Below, one piece after another: positions 18,706-26,755 of a stretch of 64,000 nucleotides of DNA. The stretch comes from an uncultured Anaerobutyricum sp. Its GTDB lineage: Bacteria; Bacillota; Clostridia; Lachnospirales; Lachnospiraceae. Numbering within the stretch: the stretch's first letter is position 1; each line of letters opens with the position of its first letter. The position numbers and the translations under genes are program-made. Location: the NCBI RefSeq assembly GCF_934307085.1, contig NZ_CAKRCF010000006.1, positions 1 through 64,000 of the forward strand. The letters run 5' to 3'. The notes below the pieces were generated by a model. It worked only from the letters and a program-made list of their open reading frames with translations. It made no database searches and had not been told where the DNA came from.

Positions 18706-19962
18706 ATGAGCAAATTAACCGTAGCTGGAATCGGACCGGGTGAAGCCGATTACATTTTACCGGCAGTAATTGAAAAAATGAAAAAAGCCCACACCGTAAT
18801 TGCGGCAAAGCGAGTTTTACCGGTTTTAGAAGAATTGTGCCAGGATGTCAGTGATTCAGCGTCTGTATTGCAGCATGATTCTACATCTTTTTTCGCAATG
18901 GGAAAAATCAAAGACACTTTAGAGCAGATTGGAAAAATTCTTTCCGAGGGACATGACGTTGTAATGGCAGTAAGCGGCGATCCGCTTATGTACAGCCTTT
19001 ATCGCACAATCTGCAATAATCCGATTAGCGAGAACTGGGATATGGACATTATCCCTGGCGTTGGTTCCTTACAGATGCTTGGTGCAGCATTCGGAGAAAC
19101 AATGGAAGATGCATTGATCGTCAGTGTACATGGAAGAGCGAAAACAGCAGGTTCTATTGCGCTTGCGGTAACAGAACATCCGAAAGTATTTTTCCTTTGC
19201 AGCAAAGAACAGGGTCCGGCATGGCTTTCTCGGATTATGCTGGACTATCAGCTTGATGATGTGACTGTCTGCGCCGGAGCGAATCTTTCCTACGAAGATG
19301 AAATCCTTGCATCTGGTACCCCTGCTGAAATGGTAAAAAAAGAGTTCCCATCTCTTTGTGTCGCAATGATTAAAAATCCATCTCCACGCCAGATTGTTCG
19401 TCCATGTTTTTTATCAGATGAAGATTTTGAGCGAGATAAAACACCGATGACCAAAGAAGAAATCCGCGTACTCATTTTACATAAAATGAAGTTGCATCCC
19501 GATGATGTTGTGTGGGACGTTGGCGCAGGAACAGGTTCTGTATCTATCGAATGTGCAAGACAGGTTCCATTTGGAACAGTACACAGCGTAGAGCGAAACG
19601 AAGCTGCCGTAAAATTAATCTACAAAAATAAAGAAAAATTTTCGGCAGATAATTTAACCGTCTACGAAGGGGATGCGGCCGAAACCGTAGCAAAGCTGCC
19701 TGAACCTGACAAAGTATTTATCGGCGGCAGCGGCAAAGAAATGTCTCAGATATTAGAGACAATCGCGGCATTTCCTAAAAAAATAAAAGTAGTCATTTCT
19801 GCGGTAACAATCGAAACTATCGCAGAAACCAATGAACTTTTAGGAAAATACGACCCAGACTTCGATGTCATTCAGGCGACAGTCGGACGGGGAAGAAAAA
19901 TCGGCAGCTATCATATCATGGATACGAATAATCCAGTAATGATATTCACAGCGTACATTTAA
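18706..19962 (+). CDS. cbiET: Fused cobalt-precorrin-7 C5- and C15-methyltransferase (CbiE-CbiT)
   Basis: 418 residues from ATG 18706, which follows CTGTGGAGG; an open extension of 114 bases upstream is repeat-derived and unlikely to be translated. The N-terminal ~200 residues are CbiE: LTVAGIGPGEADYILPA, SGDPLMYSLY and PGVGSLQMLGAAFGE. The C-terminal ~200 are CbiT, a different methyltransferase fold with decarboxylase activity: MTKEEIRVLILHKMKL, DVVWDVGAGTGSVSIECAR and VFIGGSGKEM. The fusion equals the aerobic CobL arrangement and is common. The gene shows more GC-rich codons (GGC, CGG) than its neighbours. Confidence 0.95.
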   Translation: MSKLTVAGIGPGEADYILPAVIEKMKKAHTVIAAKRVLPVLEELCQDVSDSASVLQHDSTSFFAMGKIKDTLEQIGKILSEGHDVVMAVSGDPLMYSLYRTICNNPISENWDMDIIPGVGSLQMLGAAFGETMEDALIVSVHGRAKTAGSIALAVTEHPKVFFLCSKEQGPAWLSRIMLDYQLDDVTVCAGANLSYEDEILASGTPAEMVKKEFPSLCVAMIKNPSPRQIVRPCFLSDEDFERDKTPMTKEEIRVLILHKMKLHPDDVVWDVGAGTGSVSIECARQVPFGTVHSVERNEAAVKLIYKNKEKFSADNLTVYEGDAAETVAKLPEPDKVFIGGSGKEMSQILETIAAFPKKIKVVISAVTIETIAETNELLGKYDPDFDVIQATVGRGRKIGSYHIMDTNNPVMIFTAYI

Positions 19963-20099
19963 AGACTATATGATAATGTATAATTATACAGTGCAGAATA
20001 TTTTGCATTGTAGCCATATAATATATTCAAAAAAATGAATGTGTAAAAATGTAACAGTCTGTTTTTGATTGTTATCAGGAAACAAACAGGAGAGAAAAA

Positions 20100-20882
20100 A
20101 TGGGAAAAAAAGCATTATTAGTAGTGAGCTTTGGAACAAGCTTTGAGGAAGCACTTCCAGCAATCGTTAACATCGAAGAGACCTGCAAAAAGGCATTTCC
20201 AGACTATGACTTTTATCGTGCATTTACATCTGGAATGATTATCCGCAAATGGGCAAGAACAAAAAATGTAATCATCCATAATCCTGATGAAGTGATGAAG
20301 CGACTGGTAGCAGACGGCTATGAAGAAGTTATCTGCCAGCCAACCCACATCATCAATGGATTAGAATATGACAAGATGATGAATATGCTTTTAGCATACA
20401 AAAATCAGATTCCAATTATCAAAGTTGGACAGCCACTTCTCACAGAAGAAGAGGATTACAAACAGGCTTGTGAAATTGTTATGAGGGAATTAGAGCAGCC
20501 ATTGGCGAAAGACGAAGCTTTTGTATTCATGGGACATGGAACAGAACACTTTGCCAACAGCGCATACAGCCAGTTTGAAAACATGCTCAGAGACCTTGGA
20601 CATGAAAGCACATATGTCGGAACCGTAGAAGGATTTCCAAGTCTTGATTACGTTATCCGTCGTTTGAAAATAAGAGATATTAAAAAAGTATATGTTATGC
20701 CCCTTATGATCGTAGCAGGCGATCATGCCCGAAATGACCTTGCCGGAGCCGAAGCCGACTCCTGGGATTCCATCTTAAAAGCAGATGGATTTGAAACCGA
20801 GGTTATAATGAAAGGCTTAGGGGAAATCGATGCAATAGCAGAAATGTTTGTAAAACACCTGAAGAAGGCAGAGTCTTTGTAA
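20100..20882 (+). CDS. cbiK: Anaerobic sirohydrochlorin cobaltochelatase
   Basis: 260 residues. It inserts Co2+ into sirohydrochlorin, committing it to cobalamin. Metal-binding histidines are His146 in FMGHGTEHF and His209 in AGDHARNDLAG; LLVVSFGTSFEEA at the N-terminus is characteristic of CbiK as opposed to CbiX. No signal peptide is present, so a cytoplasmic location is expected, unlike the periplasmic CbiK-P forms. The last three codons form part of the arm of the palindrome that follows (20872-21057). Confidence 0.95.
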   Translation: MGKKALLVVSFGTSFEEALPAIVNIEETCKKAFPDYDFYRAFTSGMIIRKWARTKNVIIHNPDEVMKRLVADGYEEVICQPTHIINGLEYDKMMNMLLAYKNQIPIIKVGQPLLTEEEDYKQACEIVMRELEQPLAKDEAFVFMGHGTEHFANSAYSQFENMLRDLGHESTYVGTVEGFPSLDYVIRRLKIRDIKKVYVMPLMIVAGDHARNDLAGAEADSWDSILKADGFETEVIMKGLGEIDAIAEMFVKHLKKAESL

Positions 20883-21057
20883 GGCGGTTTTGATACAGAA
20901 AAGAAGTTGACTTTATTCCGTTGTGCGAAATACTTCATTTTGCCCAGTAAAGCAGGATCTTCTCGAGAACGAGCTCGAAGTTCCTATGGTCAAAATTCCG
21001 CAGCACAAAGTCATAAAGTTCAATCTTCTTTTCTTTATCAAAATCTTCCCAAAGACT
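20872..21057 (+). repeat. Giant palindrome with conserved core, copy A
   Basis: The core (20916-21013) begins TTCCGTTGTGCG, contains the apical hairpin 20959-20980 (CTTC...CTCGAG-AAC-GAGCTCG...GAAG) and ends TCAAAATTCCGCAGCACAAA. Outside it, 20872-20915 and 21014-21057 pair with each other at about 80% or better, including AGTCTTTG (end of cbiK) with CAAAGACT and TTTTGATAcAGAAAAGAAG with its complement. The arms are unrelated to those of copies B and C. Lies directly after cbiK. Confidence 0.75.
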
Positions 21058-21141
21058 TTAGTTCCAGAAGGGAAGAGTAGATAATGGTTAACTATACCCA
21101 CCAATAGATTTAATGCAATCACTAATAAGTTTACATAGACA

Positions 21142-21404
21142 GGATTTTTGACGAAGAAAAAGAAAGGAGTTTGAGTTGGATTACCTGTAGTGAAATTTTC
21201 AGATGAATATAAAAGACGATATTTTGTGACTTTGTGCTGTGGAATTTTGACTGTAGACTCGCGAGTTCGTTTTCGAGCGAGTCTGCATTATCAGACAAAA
21301 TGGAACGTTTCGCACAACGGAACAAAAATAACTTCTTTTATATTCATTTGAAAATTGGGTGCAAACGTAATAACTCAAACAATTCTTTTTCTTTCTCAAA
21401 ATCC
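21142..21404 (-). repeat. Giant palindrome with conserved core, copy B (inverted)
   Basis: Same core as copy A but on the opposite strand (21227-21322: TGACTTTGTGCTGTGGAATT at the left, CGCACAACGGAA at the right; apical stem AGACTCGC 21255-21262 with GCGAGTCT 21277-21284). Its arms are specific to this copy: AATTTTCAGATGAATATAAA (21194 on) pairs with TTTATATTCATTTGAAAATT (to 21356) with one mismatch, and further out 21142-21175 pairs with 21376-21404 (GGATTTT, AAGAAAAAGAA, GTTTGAGTT blocks). The right arm ends about 7 bases before the cbiL ribosome-binding site. Confidence 0.75.
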
Positions 21405-21422
21405 ATCTATAAAGGAGGATTT

Positions 21423-22118
21423 ATGAAAGGCAAATTATATGGTATCGGAGTTGGGCCTGGCGATCCGGAGCTTTTAACTCTGAAAGCGAAAAGATTAATT
21501 GAAGAATGTGATATTGTAGCAGTACCGGTGAAGAAAGAAGGCGAAGATAGTGTCGCTTTAAATATTGCAAAAGGTGCTGTGAAGATTCCTGAGGAGAAGA
21601 TTCAGGAAATCGTATTTACAATGGCAAAGGATAAGACAAAACGTGAAGCTTGCCGTCAGGCAGCAGCAGAAGAGGTTATGAAGCTACTTGATGAGGGCAA
21701 ATCAATTGCAATGCTTGCACTTGGTGATATTGGGATTTACAGTACGTATGCGTATGTGCATAAACGTCTTTTAAAGGCAGGTTATGATGTAGAAATGGTT
21801 TCTGGTATTCCTTCTTTTTGTGCGGGAGCAAGTAAGGCTGGCATTTCTATCGTAGAGGGAAATGAAGGTTTTGGTGTGATTCCATCGCTGAAAGGAATTG
21901 ACCAGGTAGAAAAGACTCTTGGCGTTTTCGATAATCTGGTTATTATGAAAGTCGGAAGTCATGTAAGGGAAGTGTATGATTTACTGGTAGAAAGAGGCAT
22001 GGAAAACAACGCACTGATTATCAGTAATGTCGGAATGGACGGCGAGTATGTTGGTCCACTGATTCCTGACCGAGAATATGGCTATTTTACAACAATGATT
22101 ATTAAAAGTGAGATGTAA
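21423..22118 (+). CDS. cbiL: Cobalt-precorrin-2 C20-methyltransferase
   Basis: 231 residues from ATG 21423, which has AAAGGAGG eight bases upstream. The frame is open 189 bases further up, but that part is the repeat copy B and is rejected. It methylates C20 of cobalt-sirohydrochlorin, the first step after cobalt insertion. GKLYGIGVGPGDPELLTLKA, ALGDIGIYSTYAYV and SGIPSFCAGASKAG are the CbiL/CobI signatures. It begins a tight run cbiL-cbiJ-cbiA. The large palindrome in its leader may affect expression, which is inference. Confidence 0.95.
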   Translation: MKGKLYGIGVGPGDPELLTLKAKRLIEECDIVAVPVKKEGEDSVALNIAKGAVKIPEEKIQEIVFTMAKDKTKREACRQAAAEEVMKLLDEGKSIAMLALGDIGIYSTYAYVHKRLLKAGYDVEMVSGIPSFCAGASKAGISIVEGNEGFGVIPSLKGIDQVEKTLGVFDNLVIMKVGSHVREVYDLLVERGMENNALIISNVGMDGEYVGPLIPDREYGYFTTMIIKSEM

Positions 22119-22120
22119 TT

Positions 22121-22837
22121 ATGCAGTATAATGTTTTGGTGATTGCCGGGACAACAGAATCAAGACAGGTGATTGAAAAGCTGCTTGGTGAGAATCCAAA
22201 AGAAAGGATTCTTGCCAGTGTTGCAACAGAACTGGGAAAAGAAATGCTTCTTGAATATGATATTGATGTTCATGTGGGAAGACTTGATTATGATGGTTTT
22301 CTTACATTGCTTACAGAAAATCCATGTGAGAAGATTATCGATGCTTCCCACCCGTTTGCAAAGATTGTATCAGAGACAGTGAAAAAGGCGGCAAAGTCAG
22401 CCAATATTCCTTATAAAAGATATGAGAGAATGAACCTTCAATATAATTATGAGAGAATTGTTCATGTAAGAGATGTGCAGGAAGCTATTGCTCTTCTAAA
22501 TGAGTTAGAAGGAAATGTTTTTCTTACAACGGGAGTAAATACAGCGGCGGCATATATGTCTGGCGTGGAAAATGGAGCAGAACGTCTTTTTATCCGTGTG
22601 CTTGATAATGTTTCATCCCTGGAAGGCTGTGCAAAAGCCGGTTATCCAGAAAATCATGTTTTTGGGAAAATGCCTCCTTTCACAGTTGAAGATAATGTGA
22701 GGATTATCAAAGAAACAGGAGCAGAAGTACTTGTTTCAAAAGACAGTGGAAAAACGGGTGGCGTTGATGTGAAAGTAGAAGCCTGCAGGCAGACAGGGAT
22801 TAAGATGATTCTTATCGACAGACCTAAGGTAGGCTAA
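22121..22837 (+). CDS. cbiJ: Cobalt-precorrin-6A reductase
   Basis: 238 residues, starting two bases after the cbiL stop. It reduces the macrocycle with a nicotinamide cofactor. VLVIAGTTESRQVIEKL at the N-terminus and the IIDASHPFAKIVSETV motif are diagnostic for CbiJ/CobK; KDSGKTGGVDVKVEA near the C-terminus also fits. Translational coupling with cbiL is likely. Confidence 0.94.
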   Translation: MQYNVLVIAGTTESRQVIEKLLGENPKERILASVATELGKEMLLEYDIDVHVGRLDYDGFLTLLTENPCEKIIDASHPFAKIVSETVKKAAKSANIPYKRYERMNLQYNYERIVHVRDVQEAIALLNELEGNVFLTTGVNTAAAYMSGVENGAERLFIRVLDNVSSLEGCAKAGYPENHVFGKMPPFTVEDNVRIIKETGAEVLVSKDSGKTGGVDVKVEACRQTGIKMILIDRPKVG

Positions 22838-22889
22838 TATAGAGAAAGTAAAAAAGTCTTGAAAAAGTGATATGGAGGTGTATCAATAT

Positions 22890-24260
22890 ATGGAAAATGT
22901 GAAACCGATGCCGCGAGTTTTGATTGCAGGTGCAAATAGCGGTTGTGGAAAAACCAGCATTACCTGTGGTGTTTTGAAGGCTCTTGTGAACAGAGGACTT
23001 CATATTCAATCTTATAAATGTGGGCCGGATTACATTGACCCTATGTTACATAGTCATATTACGGGGAGAGATTGCCGGAATTTAGACCCATTTTTTTCTA
23101 CAGGAGAAGACTTGCGTTATCTTGTAGGAAAAGACAGTCAGGATGTAGAGTTCTCTGTGACGGAAGGTGTCATGGGCTACTATGATGGAGTTGGAATTAG
23201 TTGTGAAAAGAGTACTTGGACAGTTTCAAGGGAAACAGGAACTCCGACTATTTTGATATTCAATGTAAAAGGAATGTCTCACACGATGATTCCACTTATA
23301 AAGGGAATGATTGAATATCAGGAAAATCCAGTTGCCGGAGTCATTTTAAATCGATGCAGTAAGGGAATGTATCAGTTGATGAAGCCAGAGATTGAAGAGA
23401 AACTTGGAATTTCTGTTGTAGGATATTTTCCACAAAAAGAAGGAATCTATATTGGCAGCAGACATTTAGGACTAATGACCGCAGCAGAGATTGATAATCT
23501 TGACGAGATTTTGGATCTTCTTGGAGAAACGGCAGAGGAATGTATTAATCTTGATTTGCTTTTAGAAATTGGAAAAAGGGCAGAACCTCTTGTGGTGGTA
23601 AAAAGACCGGAAGTGCCAGAGAAAAAGAGAGCGAGGATTGCAGTTGCGTGGGATAAAGCATTTTGTTTTTACTATAAAGAAAATCTGGAGATTTTAGAGC
23701 AGCTTGGAGCAGAACTTTGCTATTTTAGTCCAGTAAATGATGCACAGCTACCAGAAGATACGGATGGAATTTATCTTGGCGGCGGCTATCCAGAAACGTA
23801 TCGAAAGGAGCTGGCAGAGAATCTTTCGATGAAGGAATCTATTTGCGGGGCAGTAAAAGAAGGCAAGCCGATTATTGCAGAATGTGGTGGCTTTATGTAT
23901 GTCTGTAATCATCTGGTGGAAACGGATGATAGCTCGCTGGAGATGCTTGGACTGATTGATATCGATGTGCATATGACAAAGCGTTTGTCCATGCAGTTTG
24001 GTTATGTGACGCTAAATGCACTTTATGATACTGCATTTTTTAAGAAAAATATGAATATTCGCGCTCATGAGTTTCACTATTCAAAGGCAGATAAGAGAGG
24101 TGATTCCTGCGAAATTAAAAAATATTCCGGCAAATGCTGGAACGGTCTTTATGTAAAAGACAATATCATGGCAGGTTATCCGCATTTTTATTTTCATAAT
24201 TGTAAGGACGTTGCAGAGCATTTTGTAGAACTAGCTGAGAAAGCAGTGAAACAAAAGTAA
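22890..24260 (+). CDS. cbiA: Cobyrinate a,c-diamide synthase
   Basis: 456 residues from ATG 22890, chosen because GGAGGTG lies about nine bases upstream, whereas the in-frame ATG 22872 would overlap that site. It amidates the a and c side chains using ATP and glutamine. The P-loop is in IAGANSGCGKTSITCGV; the class I glutaminase nucleophile is Cys332 in IAECGGFMYV, with the late HEFHYS motif. It is cytoplasmic and follows cbiJ closely. Confidence 0.95.
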   Translation: MENVKPMPRVLIAGANSGCGKTSITCGVLKALVNRGLHIQSYKCGPDYIDPMLHSHITGRDCRNLDPFFSTGEDLRYLVGKDSQDVEFSVTEGVMGYYDGVGISCEKSTWTVSRETGTPTILIFNVKGMSHTMIPLIKGMIEYQENPVAGVILNRCSKGMYQLMKPEIEEKLGISVVGYFPQKEGIYIGSRHLGLMTAAEIDNLDEILDLLGETAEECINLDLLLEIGKRAEPLVVVKRPEVPEKKRARIAVAWDKAFCFYYKENLEILEQLGAELCYFSPVNDAQLPEDTDGIYLGGGYPETYRKELAENLSMKESICGAVKEGKPIIAECGGFMYVCNHLVETDDSSLEMLGLIDIDVHMTKRLSMQFGYVTLNALYDTAFFKKNMNIRAHEFHYSKADKRGDSCEIKKYSGKCWNGLYVKDNIMAGYPHFYFHNCKDVAEHFVELAEKAVKQK

Positions 24261-24446
24261 GTATTTCAGAAGGAAATAAGAATACATTTGCTATAGTTAA
24301 GACAAATGGAAATTAAATATCAAACAATTTGAATATTGAAAACTTAAGGTTGAAGAATTAGATATCGAATAAGTTGAATATAAAGGTACTTAAATAAAAA
24401 GATAAGAAGTTAGAGTATGTAAACGTATAAGAGAGGAAACAGAATA

Positions 24447-25445
24447 ATGAGACTGATTTACGCGATGCTGCTCGGTTTTATACTGGATTTGACTTTTGGC
24501 GATCCCCATGGGTTGATTCATCCGGTACAGATTATAGGGTGGTTTATTGATAAGTTAAAAAAAGGCATGCAGCATATGATTTACGGTTGTAGCTATGAAG
24601 AAGTGAAGGAAAAAGGAATTGAGAGAAAAGTAGGAGCAGAAAAGACAGCAGGTTTTTTCTTAATGCTTTTTATTGTAGCAGGAACATTTACTGTTGTTTA
24701 TGGAATCTTATATATGGCAAATTTGATTCACCCGGTTCTTCGCTTCTGTTTAGAGACATTTTTTGTTTATCAGATTCTTGCGACAAAAAGTTTAAAAAAA
24801 GAGTCTATGAAAGTGTATAAAAAGCTAAAAGAAGGAGATCTTATCGGAGCAAGAAAAGAAGTTTCTTATCTGGTGGGGCGTGATACAGAGAATCTCGATG
24901 AGAGTGAAGTGGCAAAGGCTGACGTGGAGACTATTGCAGAGAATACAGCAGATGGCGTTATCGCTCCGATGCTTTTTATTGCAATTGGCGGTGCACCGCT
25001 TGGTTTAGCATATAAGGCAGTCAATACTTTGGATTCGATGGTTGCCTATAAAAATGAAGAGTTGATTAATATTGGCTTTTTCTCTGCAAAAATGGATGAT
25101 GTCTGTAACTTTATTCCGGCGAGATTTGCAGCAGTAATGTTAATGATTGCCTCACTTATTTTACGTTTTGATTTTAAGGGAGCAGTGAGAATATTTAAGA
25201 GAGATCGTTTTGCGCATTTAAGTCCGAACAGCGCACAGACAGAAGCGGTAGCGGCAGGTGCATTGCAGATTCAACTGGGGGGAACCCATAACTATTTTGG
25301 AAAAGCAGTCGTGAAACCGACGATAGGGGACGATATCCGTCCGGTAGAATATGAAGATATAAAAAGGACCAATCAGTTATTGTATGTCAGTGCAGCTTTA
25401 TCTATGCTGGTATGCTGTCTGATTACATTTTTGATTTATGTGTAA
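24447..25445 (+). CDS. cbiB: Adenosylcobinamide-phosphate synthase
   Basis: 332 residues. This polytopic membrane protein attaches aminopropanol phosphate to adenosylcobyric acid. LDLTFGDPHGLIHPVQIIG at the N-terminus, TAENTADGVIAPMLF and VNTLDSMVAYKNE are the CbiB/CobD signatures. A good GAGAGGAAA site precedes the ATG. The 186-bp spacer before it is strongly AT-rich with AAGTTGAATAT-like short repeats but no structured RNA that I recognise. Confidence 0.95.
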   Translation: MRLIYAMLLGFILDLTFGDPHGLIHPVQIIGWFIDKLKKGMQHMIYGCSYEEVKEKGIERKVGAEKTAGFFLMLFIVAGTFTVVYGILYMANLIHPVLRFCLETFFVYQILATKSLKKESMKVYKKLKEGDLIGARKEVSYLVGRDTENLDESEVAKADVETIAENTADGVIAPMLFIAIGGAPLGLAYKAVNTLDSMVAYKNEELINIGFFSAKMDDVCNFIPARFAAVMLMIASLILRFDFKGAVRIFKRDRFAHLSPNSAQTEAVAAGALQIQLGGTHNYFGKAVVKPTIGDDIRPVEYEDIKRTNQLLYVSAALSMLVCCLITFLIYV

Positions 25446-25681
25446 CTAGTTCAATTTTTGTAATTTATAAATACAGACTAATTTATAAATGTATGGATAT
25501 TACATGGTCATCATATTAATGGAGTTAAAAAACAGAAAGAGATAAATTGATTGAAAGCAAGCTGATGCATTGTAAAATATATTGTATCAGCGATTATTTA
25601 AACTGTGTAATTTGAACGAAGGAATAAATGGAAATAGTTAATATATAATAACCAACGATTTAGAAAATTGAGGCTAAAGTT
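25446..25681. other. Spacer between cbiB and cobD
   Basis: 236 AT-rich bases. TAATTTATAAAT occurs twice (about 25459 and 25480), and GCTGATGCA...TGTATCAGC (about 25560-25592) can form a short hairpin. No riboswitch or gene was recognised. Confidence 0.35.
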
Positions 25682-26755
25682 ATGAAGAAGATTTCACACG
25701 GAGGAAACATTTACAAAAAGGCAAAAGAGATGGGAATTCGGGAGGAAGATATCCTGGATTTCTCTGCAAATATCAGCCCACTTGGTTTGCCAGAATATAT
25801 CCGTCAGGCAATGATAGAAGCCATTGATGGAACAATAAATTATCCAGACCCCGATTGCAGTCGTTTAAAAGAAGCAATCAGCATACAGGACAATGTACCA
25901 GAAAGTCATATTGCCTGTGGAAATGGAGGAGCTGATCTTTTGTACCGTTTGGCATTTGGTTTACAGCCGAAAAAAGTGTTGCTTCCGGCTCCGGCTTTTG
26001 TGGAGTATGAGGAGGCATTGTCCGCAGCAGGCGCACAGATGGAATACTATCTTATGCGGAATGATTTTGTAATCAGAGAAAATATTTTAGAGCAGATAAC
26101 GGAAGAGACAGATTTTGTTGTTATCTGCAATCCAAATAATCCAACAGGAATTCTTACAGAGAGAGAATTGATTCTTCGTGTTCTTGAACGTGCAAAAGAG
26201 ACAAGTACATTTGTGATGGTTGATGAATGTTTCTTAGAAATCTGTCAAAATGAGAGTGAATACACAGTAAAGCCTTTTATAGAAAAATATGAGAATCTTA
26301 TTATTTTGAAATCATTTACAAAGTTATATGCAATTCCGGGAGTACGTCTTGGTTACATTCTTGCGGGAAATGAGGAAGTGATTGCAAAGGTGAATCGTAC
26401 TGGACAGGCATGGTCGGTAAGTCATATTGCACAGTGTGCAGGTGTAGCGGCACTTTCAAATGATGTATATAAGGAAAAGGTAATAGAGACGGTAGCAGAA
26501 GAACTTTTTTATATGAAGAAAGAGTTTTTTAAGCTACCGATTATTTTGTATGATGGAGCAGCCAATTATCTGTTTTTTCAGACACCGGGAATTACAGATT
26601 TAGATAAAAGATTAGAAAGTTATGGAATTATGATTCGGAATTGTAGTAACTATGTTAATATTGGAAATGATTACTGGAGGACAGCAGTAAAGTCTCATGA
26701 AGAAAACAAAAAACTCATAAAAGCATTAAGGATGATTTTAAAGGGGGAAAAATGA
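25682..26755 (+). CDS. cobD: Threonine-phosphate decarboxylase
   Basis: 357 residues. A PLP enzyme of the histidinol-phosphate aminotransferase fold that makes (R)-1-aminopropan-2-yl phosphate, the CbiB substrate. ISHGGNIYKKAKEMG and DFSANISPLGLP at the N-terminus separate it from HisC. The PLP lysine is Lys214 in LKSFTKLYAIPGVRLGY, and CNPNNPTG binds the cofactor. It overlaps the next gene by four bases (ATGA), so the two are coupled. A role as HisC is unlikely given this context. Confidence 0.93.
   Translation: MKKISHGGNIYKKAKEMGIREEDILDFSANISPLGLPEYIRQAMIEAIDGTINYPDPDCSRLKEAISIQDNVPESHIACGNGGADLLYRLAFGLQPKKVLLPAPAFVEYEEALSAAGAQMEYYLMRNDFVIRENILEQITEETDFVVICNPNNPTGILTERELILRVLERAKETSTFVMVDECFLEICQNESEYTVKPFIEKYENLIILKSFTKLYAIPGVRLGYILAGNEEVIAKVNRTGQAWSVSHIAQCAGVAALSNDVYKEKVIETVAEELFYMKKEFFKLPIILYDGAANYLFFQTPGITDLDKRLESYGIMIRNCSNYVNIGNDYWRTAVKSHEENKKLIKALRMILKGEK

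Noticed and set aside
21234-21422. N-terminal extension of cbiL
   Set aside because: It lies inside palindrome copy B and lacks a ribosome-binding site; the inner ATG 21423 has AAAGGAGG and the normal family N-terminus.
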